The notes: generated by a model not told the origin, from the letters alone. Positions 49,640 through 58,877 are shown, counted from the first letter of the stretch. The stretch: DNA of 64,000 bases from Acidimicrobiaceae bacterium (GCA_020637235.1 JACJWG010000013.1:62001-126000); one strand, 5' to 3'. A program made the numbers and translations.

Positions 49640-52387
49640 GTGCTGACGGGTCGCATCGGGCTCAGCCCGGCGATGATCGGCCGGTCCGGGGCGTTGCACC
49701 GGCTGCGGGCGCTCATCGACCAGGCCGACGACCAGAGTTCCGACCTGCCCGCGGTCGCGCTGGTGGTCGGCGAGGCGGGCATCGGCAAGACCCGACTGGT
49801 GCGCGAGGCGCTCGACGAGCTCGCGCCCGAGGTGCTCGTGCTCGCCGGCGCCGCCGAACCGGGTTCGCTGTCGCGGTCGTTCGACCTCGTCGCCCAGCTG
49901 GCGCCGGCGGGGAGCAGCCAGCCCGCCGCCGACGCACTCACCCGCATCACCGACGCGGCGTCTCCCGCCGACGGCGACCCGCGCACGGTGGTGGTGGTGG
50001 CCGACGACCTGCACTGGATCGACGCCGAGAGCGCAGCCTTCCTCGACGACCTCGCGCGCCGGCCGCTGCCGTCGGTGATGATCGTCGGGACCTACCGCCC
50101 GAGCGACCTGCGGCGAGGGTCTCCGGGTGGCGACCTGGTGTCCCGGTTCGAGCGTCGCAACGAGGTCGAGCAGCTCCGGCTCGAGCGGCTCGACCGTCAC
50201 GAGGTGGGGGCGATGATGACGGCGATCTCGTCGGTCACGTCGGCCGCGCCGATCTCGTCCGCAGCGGTCGAGGCGGTCACACGGCGCAGCGGCGGGGTGC
50301 CGTTCGTGGTGGAGGAACTCATGAGGTGCATCGACGCCGACGCGTGTGGCGGCGAGGTGTTCGACGTGCAGCTGCCGTGGTCGCTCGAAGAGGCCGTCCG
50401 GCACCAGCTCGCCGACCTGTCGCAGGTCGAGCGCACCGTCGTCGACGCGCTCGCGGTGTTGGCCGAACCGTCGGGGTTCGAGGTGCTCGCCTCGGCCACC
50501 GGGCTCACCGACGACGACCTGCTGTCGGGGTTGCGTCGGCTGATGGAGCGCGAGGTGGTGGTGGAGCTGCGCGACGACCGGCTCTGGTTCCACCACGCGC
50601 TCATGGCCGACGCCGTGCAACATCAACTGCTCGGCCGCGAACGACGTCGGCTGCACGAGCGCTGCTTCGACACCCTCGCCCGGCTCGTCCCCGACGACCA
50701 TGCAGGTCTCGTCCGTCACGCGATCGGTGCGGGTCGCTACGACGAGATCGTCCCGATCGCCCGTCGCGGCGCGCGCGACTACCTCGATCGTGGCGCGTCG
50801 TTCCAGGCGTTGCGGCTCGCGTGCGAGGGTCTCGCCGAGGAACCCGCCGAGGTGGAGCTGCGCGCCGTGGCCACCGAGGCGGCGTGGCGGCTCGACTTCG
50901 CCGACGAAGCGCTCGACCACGCGCGCCGGTGGCGCGAGCTCGCGCCGGGTGAGCGCGACCGGATCGATGCGCAGCGGTACGTCGGCCGGCTGCTCCACGA
51001 ACTCGGCGACGAGACGGGGACCCAGGCCTCGATCGACGAGCTCGCGCTCGCCGCCGCGCGCTTCGAACACGAGGGTGCGCTCGCCGAGCAGGCACGTGCC
51101 GAGGCCGCGGTCGCACAGTTGCTCATGCTGCGCCACGACGCCGCGGCGATCGAGTGGGCCGAGCGGGCCATCGAACACGCCCACGACGCCGGCGACCGCG
51201 CCGTCGAGGTGCAGGCGAAGGTCGAGCGGGCGAGCACCTTGCTCATGCGTGCCACCCGTGACGAGGCGCTCGCAGCGCTGCAGGAAGCCGTCGCCGGTGC
51301 GGCGGCGATCGGCGACGGGGTGCTGCGTGCCCGGGCGATCAACAACATGATGGAGCTGCTGCCACCCGCGGCCCCGGAGACAGCGGCGCTGCGTCGCGAA
51401 CTGCACGACGGAGCGGCCGCCGTGGGACTCGACAAGCTCGGCGGGGCGAACATCAGCTGGCTCGATGCGATCGCAGCGCAGGCGGAGGGCGACATGGCCG
51501 AGTTCCGGCGGCTGCTCGATCTGTGGTCGTCCGGGCTGCGTCCGTCGTTCGCCCACGCCATCGCTCGTCCCGAGCAGGCATACCTCGCGCTCGAGGAAGG
51601 CCGCCTCGCCGACGCGGCCGCACAGATCGCCGAGATCGACGACGACACCGACGACGGGCATCGCACCCATCCGCTCACGTTGCGGCTGCTGCTGGCAGGT
51701 CTGCGGCGCGACACGGCCACCGCCCGCGAGATCTGGGCGCGGTTGGCGATCCACGGGACGCCGGTGCCCGACGGCTGGAGCGTGGCGTCGACCGTCGTCG
51801 ACGACGTCGCCGCCGCACTGGCCGCCGGACTCTCGCCCGACGAGGTGCGTGCCGGGTTCGACGGGCCGGTGCTGGCTGCCCAGCCGGCCGTCGAACGCAT
51901 CCGTCCGGCGGTCGACGGCCTGCTCCACCTGGCCGAACAGCGTCCGGCCGAGGCGGTCGTCGCGCTGCGACGGGCCCTCGACACGGCACCGCGCGACGTC
52001 ACCCGCCCGGTGCAGGGACTGCTCGAGACGGCGCTCGCCCAGGCACTCCTGCACGCCGGCGATCGTGCCGGCGCTCGGCGGGCGATCGACGCGGCACTCG
52101 AGTCGCTGGCCCGCTGGCCCGGGTGGCGGCGCGACCGGGCCGAGGCGCTCGCCGCGCGGCTCGAGGGGTCGGCGCTGCGGTCCACCGATGCCCTCACCGC
52201 ACGCGAGTCCGAGGTCGCGGCGCTGATCGCCGAAGGGCTCACCAACGGCCAACTCGCGGAGCGGCTGTTCATCTCGCCGAAGACCGCGTCGGTGCACGTG
52301 TCGAACATCCTCGCCAAGCTCGGCCTGTCCACCCGCGCCGAGATCGCTGCGTGGGAGATCCGCCGCCGTCTGCCCACCGGCAGCTGA
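49640..52387 (+). CDS. LuxR-family AAA/STAND transcriptional regulator
   Basis: This 915-residue regulator has an N-terminal ATPase: Walker A VVGEAGIGKTRLVREAL (~45), Walker B TVVVVADDLHWIDAES. A long helical repeat region follows, and a C-terminal GerE/LuxR helix-turn-helix: LTARESEVAALIAEGLTNGQ and LFISPKTASVHVSNILAKLG. GTG 49640 is 7 nt after TACGAT (leaderless); ATG 49631 in the same frame would overlap that hexamer. It is an intact relative of the broken regulator at 17200 and could bind a similar operator, although no TCRGG-N6-CCYGA site precedes it. The effector is unknown. Confidence 0.9.
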   Translation: MLTGRIGLSPAMIGRSGALHRLRALIDQADDQSSDLPAVALVVGEAGIGKTRLVREALDELAPEVLVLAGAAEPGSLSRSFDLVAQLAPAGSSQPAADALTRITDAASPADGDPRTVVVVADDLHWIDAESAAFLDDLARRPLPSVMIVGTYRPSDLRRGSPGGDLVSRFERRNEVEQLRLERLDRHEVGAMMTAISSVTSAAPISSAAVEAVTRRSGGVPFVVEELMRCIDADACGGEVFDVQLPWSLEEAVRHQLADLSQVERTVVDALAVLAEPSGFEVLASATGLTDDDLLSGLRRLMEREVVVELRDDRLWFHHALMADAVQHQLLGRERRRLHERCFDTLARLVPDDHAGLVRHAIGAGRYDEIVPIARRGARDYLDRGASFQALRLACEGLAEEPAEVELRAVATEAAWRLDFADEALDHARRWRELAPGERDRIDAQRYVGRLLHELGDETGTQASIDELALAAARFEHEGALAEQARAEAAVAQLLMLRHDAAAIEWAERAIEHAHDAGDRAVEVQAKVERASTLLMRATRDEALAALQEAVAGAAAIGDGVLRARAINNMMELLPPAAPETAALRRELHDGAAAVGLDKLGGANISWLDAIAAQAEGDMAEFRRLLDLWSSGLRPSFAHAIARPEQAYLALEEGRLADAAAQIAEIDDDTDDGHRTHPLTLRLLLAGLRRDTATAREIWARLAIHGTPVPDGWSVASTVVDDVAAALAAGLSPDEVRAGFDGPVLAAQPAVERIRPAVDGLLHLAEQRPAEAVVALRRALDTAPRDVTRPVQGLLETALAQALLHAGDRAGARRAIDAALESLARWPGWRRDRAEALAARLEGSALRSTDALTARESEVAALIAEGLTNGQLAERLFISPKTASVHVSNILAKLGLSTRAEIAAWEIRRRLPTGS

Positions 52388-52402
52388 CGCCCGGCGAGCG
52401 GG

Positions 52403-52933
52403 TCAGGTCGCGAGGTCGTCGGGCATCCGGGTCGGGTGGGTGTCGGGGACGCCGAGCCGGGCGATGTCGTCGGCACGGTCGGGATGGGAGTCGAGCAACG
52501 TGCCGACCCGCCCGCCCTCGAAGCACGTGCTCGTGAACCCGGGCGCCATCGTGCACCCGAACAACGCCCACCGCCCGCCCGGCACCAGCTCGCCGGCCTG
52601 CCACGTGCCGGCCGGGATCACGTGTTGCACACGCTGACCGGCGAGCACGTCGGCACCGAGCACAACCTCGGCCGACGAGCCGTCGGGGTGCAACACGACC
52701 AGACGGATCGGGTCGCCGCCGTAGAAGTGCCACGTCTCGTCGGCGGTGAGCCGGTGGAACAGCGAGCGGCTCGGTGGTTCGGCGCTGTAGAGCCCGATCA
52801 TCGCCGTACCGACCGGACCGCCGTCGGGGAGTTCCGTCGCGCTGCGATGCGTGCTGACGAAGAACGTGTCCTCGACCGGCAGCCGGGTCATGCCGAAGTG
52901 CTCGACCAGCGCCGCCACCGTCGGGTCGATCAC
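52403..52933 (-). CDS. Cupin-like protein, DUF985 family
   Basis: The 176-residue single-domain beta-barrel has DFV-type start TVAALVEHFGMTRLP, central LFHRLTADETWHFYGGDPIRL with metal-type His, and VQHVIPAGTWQAGELVPGGRW, as in the DUF985/cupin_5 family. Function unknown; sugar or small-molecule binding is likely. GTG 52933 overlaps the CorA stop by 4 bases, so it is translationally coupled to corA. Confidence 0.85.
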   Translation of the reverse strand: MIDPTVAALVEHFGMTRLPVEDTFFVSTHRSATELPDGGPVGTAMIGLYSAEPPSRSLFHRLTADETWHFYGGDPIRLVVLHPDGSSAEVVLGADVLAGQRVQHVIPAGTWQAGELVPGGRWALFGCTMAPGFTSTCFEGGRVGTLLDSHPDRADDIARLGVPDTHPTRMPDDLAT

Positions 52934-53835
52934 AACCAGTCCCGGCGACGGAACACCCGGTACAACACGGCGCTCAGCGCCGCCATCATCGCCAGGGCGA
53001 GTGGATAGCCGAGGGTCCAGCTCAGCTCGGGCATGTGCTCGAAGTTCATGCCGTAGATGCCGGCGATGAGCGTCGCCCCGAACACGATCGAACCCCACGC
53101 GGTGAGCTGCTTCATCACGAGGTTCATCTGGTTCGACATCACGGCGAGGTGGGCATCGACGGCGTTGCCGAGCAACTCGCGTTGTTCGTCCACCACCTCC
53201 ACCACCCGCAGCATCCGGTCGTAGAGGTCGCGCGCCAGCACCAGCGACTCGCCGGTGATGCCGGCGACCTCCTGGCGGCTGATCGCGCCGAGCACCTCGC
53301 GCAGCGGCATCACCACACGGCGCAGGTGGAGCAACTCGCGGCGGAGGGCGAACAGGCGGGCTTGCACCTCGCGCTCGGTGCGGGCCGTCGCGCTGGCGAA
53401 GATCTGCTCCTCCACCGACTCGACCTCGTCCTCGATCTCGTCGGTGCGGTCGAAGTAGTCGTCGATCAACACGTCGATCAGGCTCATCAGCAGCAGCGCC
53501 GCCGTGGGGTCGTCACCGGCTCGACGGTCGAATCGTTCGACGGTCTCGTCCGGGTCCCAGTCGTTCGCCCGGCCGTCGTGGTGACGGATGGTGACCAGCC
53601 ACCCGGGGCCGAGGTACATGTCGATCTCGGTGAGCGCGGCCGAGAACGCCACGACGTACGCATGGTCGGGGTAGCGGCGCAGCATCGGGCGGGCCGACTG
53701 CCGGTGCGCCTCGTCGAAGGTGTTGGGGTTGAGCCCGAACTGCGCGGCCACCTCGTCGAGTTCGGCCGAGATCGGATCGACCAGGTCGATCCAGAGCACC
53801 TGGCCCTGGTCTCCGTACCGGCGCTCGTGGATCAT
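52930..53835 (-). CDS. corA: CorA-family divalent cation transporter
   Basis: This 301-residue protein has a large cytoplasmic N-terminal domain and two C-terminal membrane helices. Between them is the selectivity signature YGMNFEHMPEL, with the GMN motif of CorA Mg2+/Co2+ channels. The long coiled region before the first helix forms the stalk in known structures. It probably transports Mg2+. It leads a two-gene operon with the cupin-like protein. Confidence 0.93.
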   Translation of the reverse strand: MIHERRYGDQGQVLWIDLVDPISAELDEVAAQFGLNPNTFDEAHRQSARPMLRRYPDHAYVVAFSAALTEIDMYLGPGWLVTIRHHDGRANDWDPDETVERFDRRAGDDPTAALLLMSLIDVLIDDYFDRTDEIEDEVESVEEQIFASATARTEREVQARLFALRRELLHLRRVVMPLREVLGAISRQEVAGITGESLVLARDLYDRMLRVVEVVDEQRELLGNAVDAHLAVMSNQMNLVMKQLTAWGSIVFGATLIAGIYGMNFEHMPELSWTLGYPLALAMMAALSAVLYRVFRRRDWL

Positions 53836-53872
53836 GCACGGCGCAGGCTACGGGCGAGCGCGGTCCGGGCGG

Positions 53873-53878
53873 TAACGT
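53873..53878 (+). promoter_or_regulatory. -10 hexamer TAACGT for the Nfu-like gene
   Basis: TAACGT ends 8 nt before ATG 53887, between the divergent corA and Nfu-like genes. Confidence 0.45.
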
Positions 53879-53886
53879 CTGCGCCC

Positions 53887-54339
53887 ATGGGTCAGATGGT
53901 GAGTGTGATCGAAAAGCGCAGCTCCACACCGGGCGTCGTCCGGTTCGAGGCCAATCGGTCCCTCACCGGCCAGGGGCACGAGCGTTTCGCCTCGGCGGCC
54001 GACGCCGTCGGGCCGCGGCCGGCGGCCGAGCTCGCCCGGCGGCTGTTCGCCTCCGGTCAGGTCGACGGGGTGCACGTGTACGCCAACATCGTCACCGTCA
54101 ACCTCCGGCGTGGTTTCGGCAGCGACGGGCTCGACGAGATCGTCCGTGAGCTGTACCAGTACTGGAAGCCCGGCATGGAGCCGGCGGTGTTCGTCGAGGA
54201 GGCGCCGGCCGAGGTCGCCGCGTCGACGGGCGGTGGCGACGCCGGAGGCGCTGGCCCGTCCGCGTACGAGCAGCTCGTGCCCGAGGTGTTGCGCGAGCGC
54301 AGCAAGGCGGCGCTGGCGCGCTGGCAGGCCAGCCACTGA
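53887..54339 (+). CDS. Nfu N-terminal domain-like protein
   Basis: The 150-residue protein has an Nfu_N / scaffold NifU N-terminal-like domain: VRFEANRSL near residue 18, DGVHVYANIVTVNL near 60, followed by a helical segment. The C-terminal NifU domain with the CxxC Fe-S site is missing, so it cannot itself carry a cluster in the usual way. The tail is Gly/Ala-rich and then helical. A role in metal-cluster handling is possible but unproven. Confidence 0.65.
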   Translation: MGQMVSVIEKRSSTPGVVRFEANRSLTGQGHERFASAADAVGPRPAAELARRLFASGQVDGVHVYANIVTVNLRRGFGSDGLDEIVRELYQYWKPGMEPAVFVEEAPAEVAASTGGGDAGGAGPSAYEQLVPEVLRERSKAALARWQASH

Positions 54340-54362
54340 CCCGGCGATCGGGAGCTGATCGA

Positions 54363-54384
54363 TTCACGATCAACGGTTCGTGAA
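54363..54384. promoter_or_regulatory. Inverted repeat TTCACGA-N8-TCGTGAA before the CarH-like regulator
   Basis: Two 7-bp arms surround an 8-nt spacer between the Nfu-like stop (54339) and the CarH-like gene. The site could be a terminator for the former or an operator for the latter, whose -10 TACCGT lies at 54444-54449. Confidence 0.4.
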
Positions 54385-54443
54385 CGGGGAATGACGTCCG
54401 GGTTTTCTTCCCGCTGGGTTGCGCGTGCCGGTCGCGCCGGCTC

Positions 54444-54449
54444 TACCGT
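54444..54449 (+). promoter_or_regulatory. -10 hexamer TACCGT for the CarH-like gene
   Basis: TACCGT ends 6 nt before GTG 54456, a leaderless arrangement. Confidence 0.5.
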
Positions 54450-54455
54450 GACCCC

Positions 54456-55343
54456 GTGAGCGACACCGCAGGGCCCTCGGCAGTGGGGGATCTGACGCTG
54501 CAGGAGGCAGCCGACCAGCTCGGCGTGCACTACATGACGGCGTACCGGTACGTCCGTCTCGGTCTGCTCCCCGCCGTGAAGGCCGCCGGCGTGTGGCGGG
54601 TGTCGCCGACCGATCTGGCCGAGTTCCGTGCCGGTGGTCCGATGTCGCCGCAGGTGGACGGTGGGAGCCGTCGTCGGGCGCCGTGGGCGGAGCGCCTGGA
54701 GGCACGGCTGCTCGCCGGCGACGCCCGCGGCGCATGGGGCGTGATCGAAGCCGCGCTGGCCGCCGGATCCGAACTCGACCAGATCTACCTCGACGTCCTC
54801 GCGCCGGCGATGACCTCGATCGGCGACCGCTGGGAGCGTGGCGAGCTCGACGTGTCGATGGAGCACCGGGCGTCGGGGATCGCGATGCGCCTCGTCGGTC
54901 GGCTCGGGCCGCGCTTCGTGCGTCGGGGCCGGACGCGTGGTGCGGTGGTGCTCGGAGCGCCGGCCGGCGAACGCCACGGCCTGCCGATCGCCCTGCTCGC
55001 CGACCTGCTGCGTCAGCACGGGTGGGAGGTGTCCGATCTCGGCGCCGACGTCCCCCACGAGTCGTTGGTGCACGCGGTGCGCAGCACCCCCGACGTCGTC
55101 GCGGTCGGGCTGTCGGTGACGAGCGACCAGTGCCTCGCGTCTGCCGCCGAGGCGTTGGCGGCGCTGCGGGCGGCCGATGTCGGCGTGACGTTGGTGGTGG
55201 GGGGACGCGCGATCGGGAGCCAGGAGGCGGGCCGGGCGCTCGGTGCCGACCTCGTGGCGCTCGATGCACGGTCGTTCGCCGAGGTGCTCGACCGGGTGCG
55301 CAGCGAGCCGGACGAGCTGCCCACCGAGGCCGCCGGCAACTGA
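54456..55343 (+). CDS. CarH-like B12-binding transcriptional regulator
   Basis: Residues ~12-58 form an excisionase/MerR-type winged helix (LTLQEAADQLGVHYMTAYRY). The middle helical bundle has RWERGELDVSMEHRAS, an exact W-x9-EH motif as in the adenosylcobalamin photoreceptor CarH. The C-terminal B12-binding Rossmann domain has GAPAGERHGLP (with the ligand-position His) and VGLSVTSDQ ... LVVGGRAIG. CarH represses genes in the dark and releases DNA in light. GTG 54456 follows TACCGT by 6 nt. Length 295 residues. Confidence 0.88.
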   Translation: MSDTAGPSAVGDLTLQEAADQLGVHYMTAYRYVRLGLLPAVKAAGVWRVSPTDLAEFRAGGPMSPQVDGGSRRRAPWAERLEARLLAGDARGAWGVIEAALAAGSELDQIYLDVLAPAMTSIGDRWERGELDVSMEHRASGIAMRLVGRLGPRFVRRGRTRGAVVLGAPAGERHGLPIALLADLLRQHGWEVSDLGADVPHESLVHAVRSTPDVVAVGLSVTSDQCLASAAEALAALRAADVGVTLVVGGRAIGSQEAGRALGADLVALDARSFAEVLDRVRSEPDELPTEAAGN

Positions 55344-55381
55344 CCGGTCCGGCATCGATCCCCCGGGTCGGCCTGGTCGAG

Positions 55382-55403
55382 GCGAACACCCGTTCGATAG
55401 GAT
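55382..55403 (+). promoter_or_regulatory. LexA (SOS) box overlapping the imuA promoter
   Basis: CGAAC-N4-GTTCG at 55383-55396 matches the actinobacterial LexA operator core. The -10 hexamer TAGGAT (55398-55403) follows directly and ends 6 nt before ATG 55410. LexA bound here would block the promoter until DNA damage. Confidence 0.85.
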
Positions 55404-55409
55404 GTGGTC

Positions 55410-56192
55410 ATGGTCGCCACACGAACCGGTGCCACACGAACCGGCACGATGCGTGTCGTGGGTCCCGATGCGCGGGCCCGGCTGGCTGCGCTCGCCCCGA
55501 AGCTCGCCAGCACCGTGCTCGCCGCCGAGCGGGTGATCCCGGTGCACCCGGCGCTCGGCACCCTCCTCCCGCACGGCTTGCCGGAGGGGAGCGTCGTCGC
55601 GTGCAGCGGGTCGGCCGCCACGTCGCTCGCCCTGCTGACGGTGGCCGAGGCGTCGCAGCGCGGGGCGTGGGTCGGGATCGCCGGCCTCCCCACCCTCGGC
55701 GTACAGGCTGCCGGTGAAGCCGGGGTCGACGTCGAACGGATCGTCGCCGTCCGCCAGCCCCCAGCGACCGACGGTGACTCGGGTGGCTTCGACGACGGCA
55801 CCTGGGGGCAGGTGCTCGCGGCGATGATCGACGGCTTCGATCTCGTCGTCCTCGGTCCGCAGGTCGTGGTGCGTCCCACGACGGCGCGTCGGGTGCAGGC
55901 ACGGGCGCAGGCACGCGGTGCGGTGACGGTGCTCGTCGGTGAGGTCGCCGGGTTCACCCCCGATCTCCACCTCGCCGGAGCGGCGCAGTGGATGGGGCTC
56001 GGCGACGGGCACGGGCACCTGCGCGAACGCCGCGTCGAGGCCGAGGTGCGCGGTCGACGGGTCCCGCGTCCTCGGCGCGACGAGCTCGCGTTCCCCGCCG
56101 CCGACGGGCGTATCACGTCGGTGTCGTCGGTGCCCCCGGTCGTGGCCGGTCTCGATCGCGACACGCCATCGGTGCTCGAACGCACCGGCTGA
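55410..56192 (+). CDS. imuA: ImuA-like mutasome protein
   Basis: The 260-residue RecA-like protein has no proper Walker A: the expected P-loop region reads LPEGSVVACSGSAATSLAL, and a strand FDLVVLGPQVVV stands in the Walker B place. This fits actinobacterial ImuA', which works with ImuB and the DnaE2 polymerase in damage-induced mutagenesis. It directly precedes imuB (7-bp gap) and has a LexA box. The start may include the short duplicated ATRTGATRTG segment. Confidence 0.85.
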   Translation: MVATRTGATRTGTMRVVGPDARARLAALAPKLASTVLAAERVIPVHPALGTLLPHGLPEGSVVACSGSAATSLALLTVAEASQRGAWVGIAGLPTLGVQAAGEAGVDVERIVAVRQPPATDGDSGGFDDGTWGQVLAAMIDGFDLVVLGPQVVVRPTTARRVQARAQARGAVTVLVGEVAGFTPDLHLAGAAQWMGLGDGHGHLRERRVEAEVRGRRVPRPRRDELAFPAADGRITSVSSVPPVVAGLDRDTPSVLERTG

Positions 56193-56198
56193 CACGAG

Positions 56199-57977
56199 AT
56201 GTCCGCGCCGCTCCGTTCCGCCGCGACGGCCACCGGGTCGGGTCGTGCGCCCGAACGCCTCGCCGTGGTGTGGTGTCCGCAGTGGCCGATCGTGGCTGCC
56301 GGCGCCGCCGCCGACGAGCCGGTGGCGGTGTTGCACGCCAACCGGGTCATCGCGTGCTCGGTGGCGGCCGCGGCGGCCGACGTGCGTCTCGGGCTCCGCC
56401 GGCGTGAGGCCCAGGCCCGCTGTCCCGAGGTGCGTCTGGTCGCCCACGACCCCGTCGCCGAACGCCGTGCCTTCCACCCGGTGGCCGACGCGGTGGCCGA
56501 GCTCGTCCCACGTCTCGAGCTCGCCGAACCAGGCGCGCTCGTGTTCGCCACGCGCGGCCCGTCGCGGTACTTCGGGGGCGACGCGGCGATGGCTGCGCGG
56601 GTGCTCGCCACCGTCGACGCGGTGCTCGCCGACACCACCACCGCCGCCGGACGCCCGGCGATCGGTCTCGGCGACGGACGGTTCACCGCCCGCGTGGCTG
56701 CCCAGCTCGCCGCCGGCCCGACGGGCCGGCGGGTGTGCGTGGTCGACCCCGGGACCGCACCGTCGTTCCTCGCCGAGCTGGCGCTGCCGTGGCTCACCCA
56801 CGCCGGCGAGGTGGACGCCGACCTCGTCGAGTTGTTCGCCCGGCTCGGTCTGCGCACCCTCGGCCAGGTGGCGGCGTTGCCGGCGGCCGACGTGCTCGCC
56901 CGATTCGGCCACCCCGGATCCCACGCCTGGCATCTGGCCGCCGGCCGCGACGATCGGCCGCACGGTGCCGAGGACCCACCCGACGGACTCACCGTCGCCC
57001 ACCACTTCGACGCACCGATCCCGCAGCTCGACACCGTGGTGTTCGCCGGACGGCGACTGGCCGAGCAGCTCACCTCACGGCTCGCCGATGCCGGGCGGGT
57101 GTGCACCCGATTCGTCGCGACCGCCGAGACCGATCACGGTGAGGTGTCCGAGCGGGTGTGGTCGTTGTCCACCGGGTTCACCGCCACCACGATCGTCGAA
57201 CGTCTCCGCTGGCAACTCGACGGATGGGCCCGGTTCGACCCGTCCCGCCTCCATCATCGTGACCTCGGTGACCCGGACGACCCGGACGACCCGGACGGTC
57301 CCGACCCACTGGTGATCGCGGGGGTGGCCACCTCGGGCATCGTCCATCTCCGCCTCGAGCCCGCCGAGGTGCGCGCCGACGACGGGGTGCAGCTCGGCCT
57401 CTGGGGCGGCCGGCGCCAGGCGGACGACTGGGCACAGCGAGCCGCCACCCGCCTCGCCGGCCTCGTCGGCGACGCACAGGTGGTGGTCGCCGAATGGCGC
57501 GGGGGTCGCCACCCGTCCGACGTGCACCGCTGGGTGCCCGCCTCGTCGAGCGCCCGACTCGACCCGGGGCACGATCCGGCCGGTCGCACCGGTGGCGCCG
57601 ATCGTGCGAGCGGGACGGGTGGAACGAGCGGGACGGGCGGCCCCCGACGGCCCCCGTGGCCCGGCGCGTTGGCGATGCCCTCGCCGGCCACCGTGCACGT
57701 CGACCCGGTGGCGGTGCAGCTGCTCGACGACCGCGGGCAGCAGGTGGCGGTCAGTGGCCGCGGCATCATCAGCGCCCCACCGGCGAGCGTGCGCGGCCCG
57801 GACGGGTCGCGCCGACGGATCGTCGCGTGGGCCGGGCCGTGGCTGGTGGACGAACGCTGGTGGGATCCGGCGCGCCGCCGGCGCCTCGCCCGCGTCCAGT
57901 TCGTCACCGACGACGCGGCCGCACACCTGGCTGCGCTCGAGGGCGGCCAGTGGTGGCTCACCGCCACCTACGACTAG
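56199..57977 (+). CDS. imuB: ImuB, inactive Y-family polymerase-like mutasome hub
   Basis: The 592-residue Y-family fold starts LAVVWCPQWPIVAAGAAADE, where the first catalytic Asp of active polymerases is replaced, as in ImuB. Further Y-family features are RRREAQARCPEVRLV, the palm-like GALVFATRGPSRYFGGD without the DE pair, and a helix-hairpin-helix-like LRTLGQVAALPAADVLARFG. In other actinobacteria ImuB links DnaE2 to the beta clamp. A DPDD repeat and a Gly/Thr-rich linker interrupt the C-terminal half. dnaE2 is not in the window. Confidence 0.9.
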   Translation: MSAPLRSAATATGSGRAPERLAVVWCPQWPIVAAGAAADEPVAVLHANRVIACSVAAAAADVRLGLRRREAQARCPEVRLVAHDPVAERRAFHPVADAVAELVPRLELAEPGALVFATRGPSRYFGGDAAMAARVLATVDAVLADTTTAAGRPAIGLGDGRFTARVAAQLAAGPTGRRVCVVDPGTAPSFLAELALPWLTHAGEVDADLVELFARLGLRTLGQVAALPAADVLARFGHPGSHAWHLAAGRDDRPHGAEDPPDGLTVAHHFDAPIPQLDTVVFAGRRLAEQLTSRLADAGRVCTRFVATAETDHGEVSERVWSLSTGFTATTIVERLRWQLDGWARFDPSRLHHRDLGDPDDPDDPDGPDPLVIAGVATSGIVHLRLEPAEVRADDGVQLGLWGGRRQADDWAQRAATRLAGLVGDAQVVVAEWRGGRHPSDVHRWVPASSSARLDPGHDPAGRTGGADRASGTGGTSGTGGPRRPPWPGALAMPSPATVHVDPVAVQLLDDRGQQVAVSGRGIISAPPASVRGPDGSRRRIVAWAGPWLVDERWWDPARRRRLARVQFVTDDAAAHLAALEGGQWWLTATYD

Positions 57978-58000
57978 CGCGCGACGAGCGCGGCCCGGGA

Positions 58001-58765
58001 TCAGGCCGAGACGAGCTTGCGGTTCTCGCCGTCCACCTCGGCACGCAGCAGATCGGTGCTGAGCCGGAAGCCGACACCGCGCACGGTGTGGATGAACCGC
58101 AGCTCCGGCGCGAGCTTCTGCAGCTTGCGACGCAGGTTCGACAGGTGCACGTCGACCACGTGGGTGTCGCCCACCCAGTTCGGTCCCCACACTTCTTCGA
58201 GGAGCTGGGTCCGGGCACGCACCTCGGCCGGGTGCCGGCAGAGCTGTTCGAACAGGGCGAACTCGATCCGGGTCACCGGCACGTCCTGGCCGTGCACCTG
58301 GATCTCCTTGCGGCCGACGTCCACCGTGAGCGGACCGATGTTGATGAGCGACGCCGCCATCGGGTCCCACCGGGTGTGCACGTTGCGCGGTCGGCGCAGC
58401 AACGCCTGGCAACGAGCCGCCAGCTCGTCGGGCGTCACGGGCACCGACACCACGTCGTCGGCGCCGGCCCGCAGCGCCCGGATCCGCATCGCATCGGCAT
58501 CCGGGGGAGCGATGCCGACGATGTAGGCGTCCGTGAGCCCGCGCACCGTGTCGAACAGGCTGCCGCCCTTGGGGCTCGGCAACTCGAGGTCCACCATGAT
58601 GACGTCGGGGGAGAACGATTCCGCCAACATCAATGCAGCCGAGCCCTCCGTGGTGGCGCTCACCGAGAAGCCGCGCTCTCGGAGCGCGACGCCAGCGACA
58701 CGACGCAGCAAGGCGTCGTTCACGGCGAGCAGCACTCGTGGTGCCAGTTGTGCGTCTGGTTCCAT
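58001..58765 (-). CDS. OmpR-family response regulator
   Basis: The 254 residues hold a receiver domain (phospho-acceptor Asp in DVIMVDLELP, conserved Thr/Ser region VSVPVTPDEL) and a C-terminal winged helix (VTRIEFALFEQLCRHP, VDVHLSNLRRKLQKL, FIHTVRGVGFRL). ATG 58765 is preferred over in-frame upstream codons because the receiver starts nearby. No sensor kinase gene is adjacent, so it is an orphan. An inverted repeat lies just upstream. It is convergent with imuB. Confidence 0.92.
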   Translation of the reverse strand: MEPDAQLAPRVLLAVNDALLRRVAGVALRERGFSVSATTEGSAALMLAESFSPDVIMVDLELPSPKGGSLFDTVRGLTDAYIVGIAPPDADAMRIRALRAGADDVVSVPVTPDELAARCQALLRRPRNVHTRWDPMAASLINIGPLTVDVGRKEIQVHGQDVPVTRIEFALFEQLCRHPAEVRARTQLLEEVWGPNWVGDTHVVDVHLSNLRRKLQKLAPELRFIHTVRGVGFRLSTDLLRAEVDGENRKLVSA

Positions 58766-58788
58766 CCCTGTAGGTCTCTCCGCCTCGG

Positions 58789-58815
58789 TCGACCGGGAGG
58801 TCCCTTCCCGGTCGA
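58789..58815. promoter_or_regulatory. Inverted repeat TCGACCGGGA-N7-TCCCGGTCGA upstream of the response regulator
   Basis: The perfect 10-bp arms lie 24 bp before ATG 58765 in the gap shared with the NUDIX-GNAT gene. It may be an operator for autoregulation or a hairpin in the leader RNA. Confidence 0.5.
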
Positions 58816-58877
58816 GTTCAGGAGAGATATCGGCCGTCCGGGGGACGAACTGGAGCACCAATTCGCGAGCGCACCAC

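Noticed and set aside
54399..54413. CGGG-N7-CCCG palindrome before the CarH-like gene as a ninth regulon site
   Set aside because: The arm sequence, the 7-nt spacer and the ~30-nt distance to the -10 do not match the invariant pattern.
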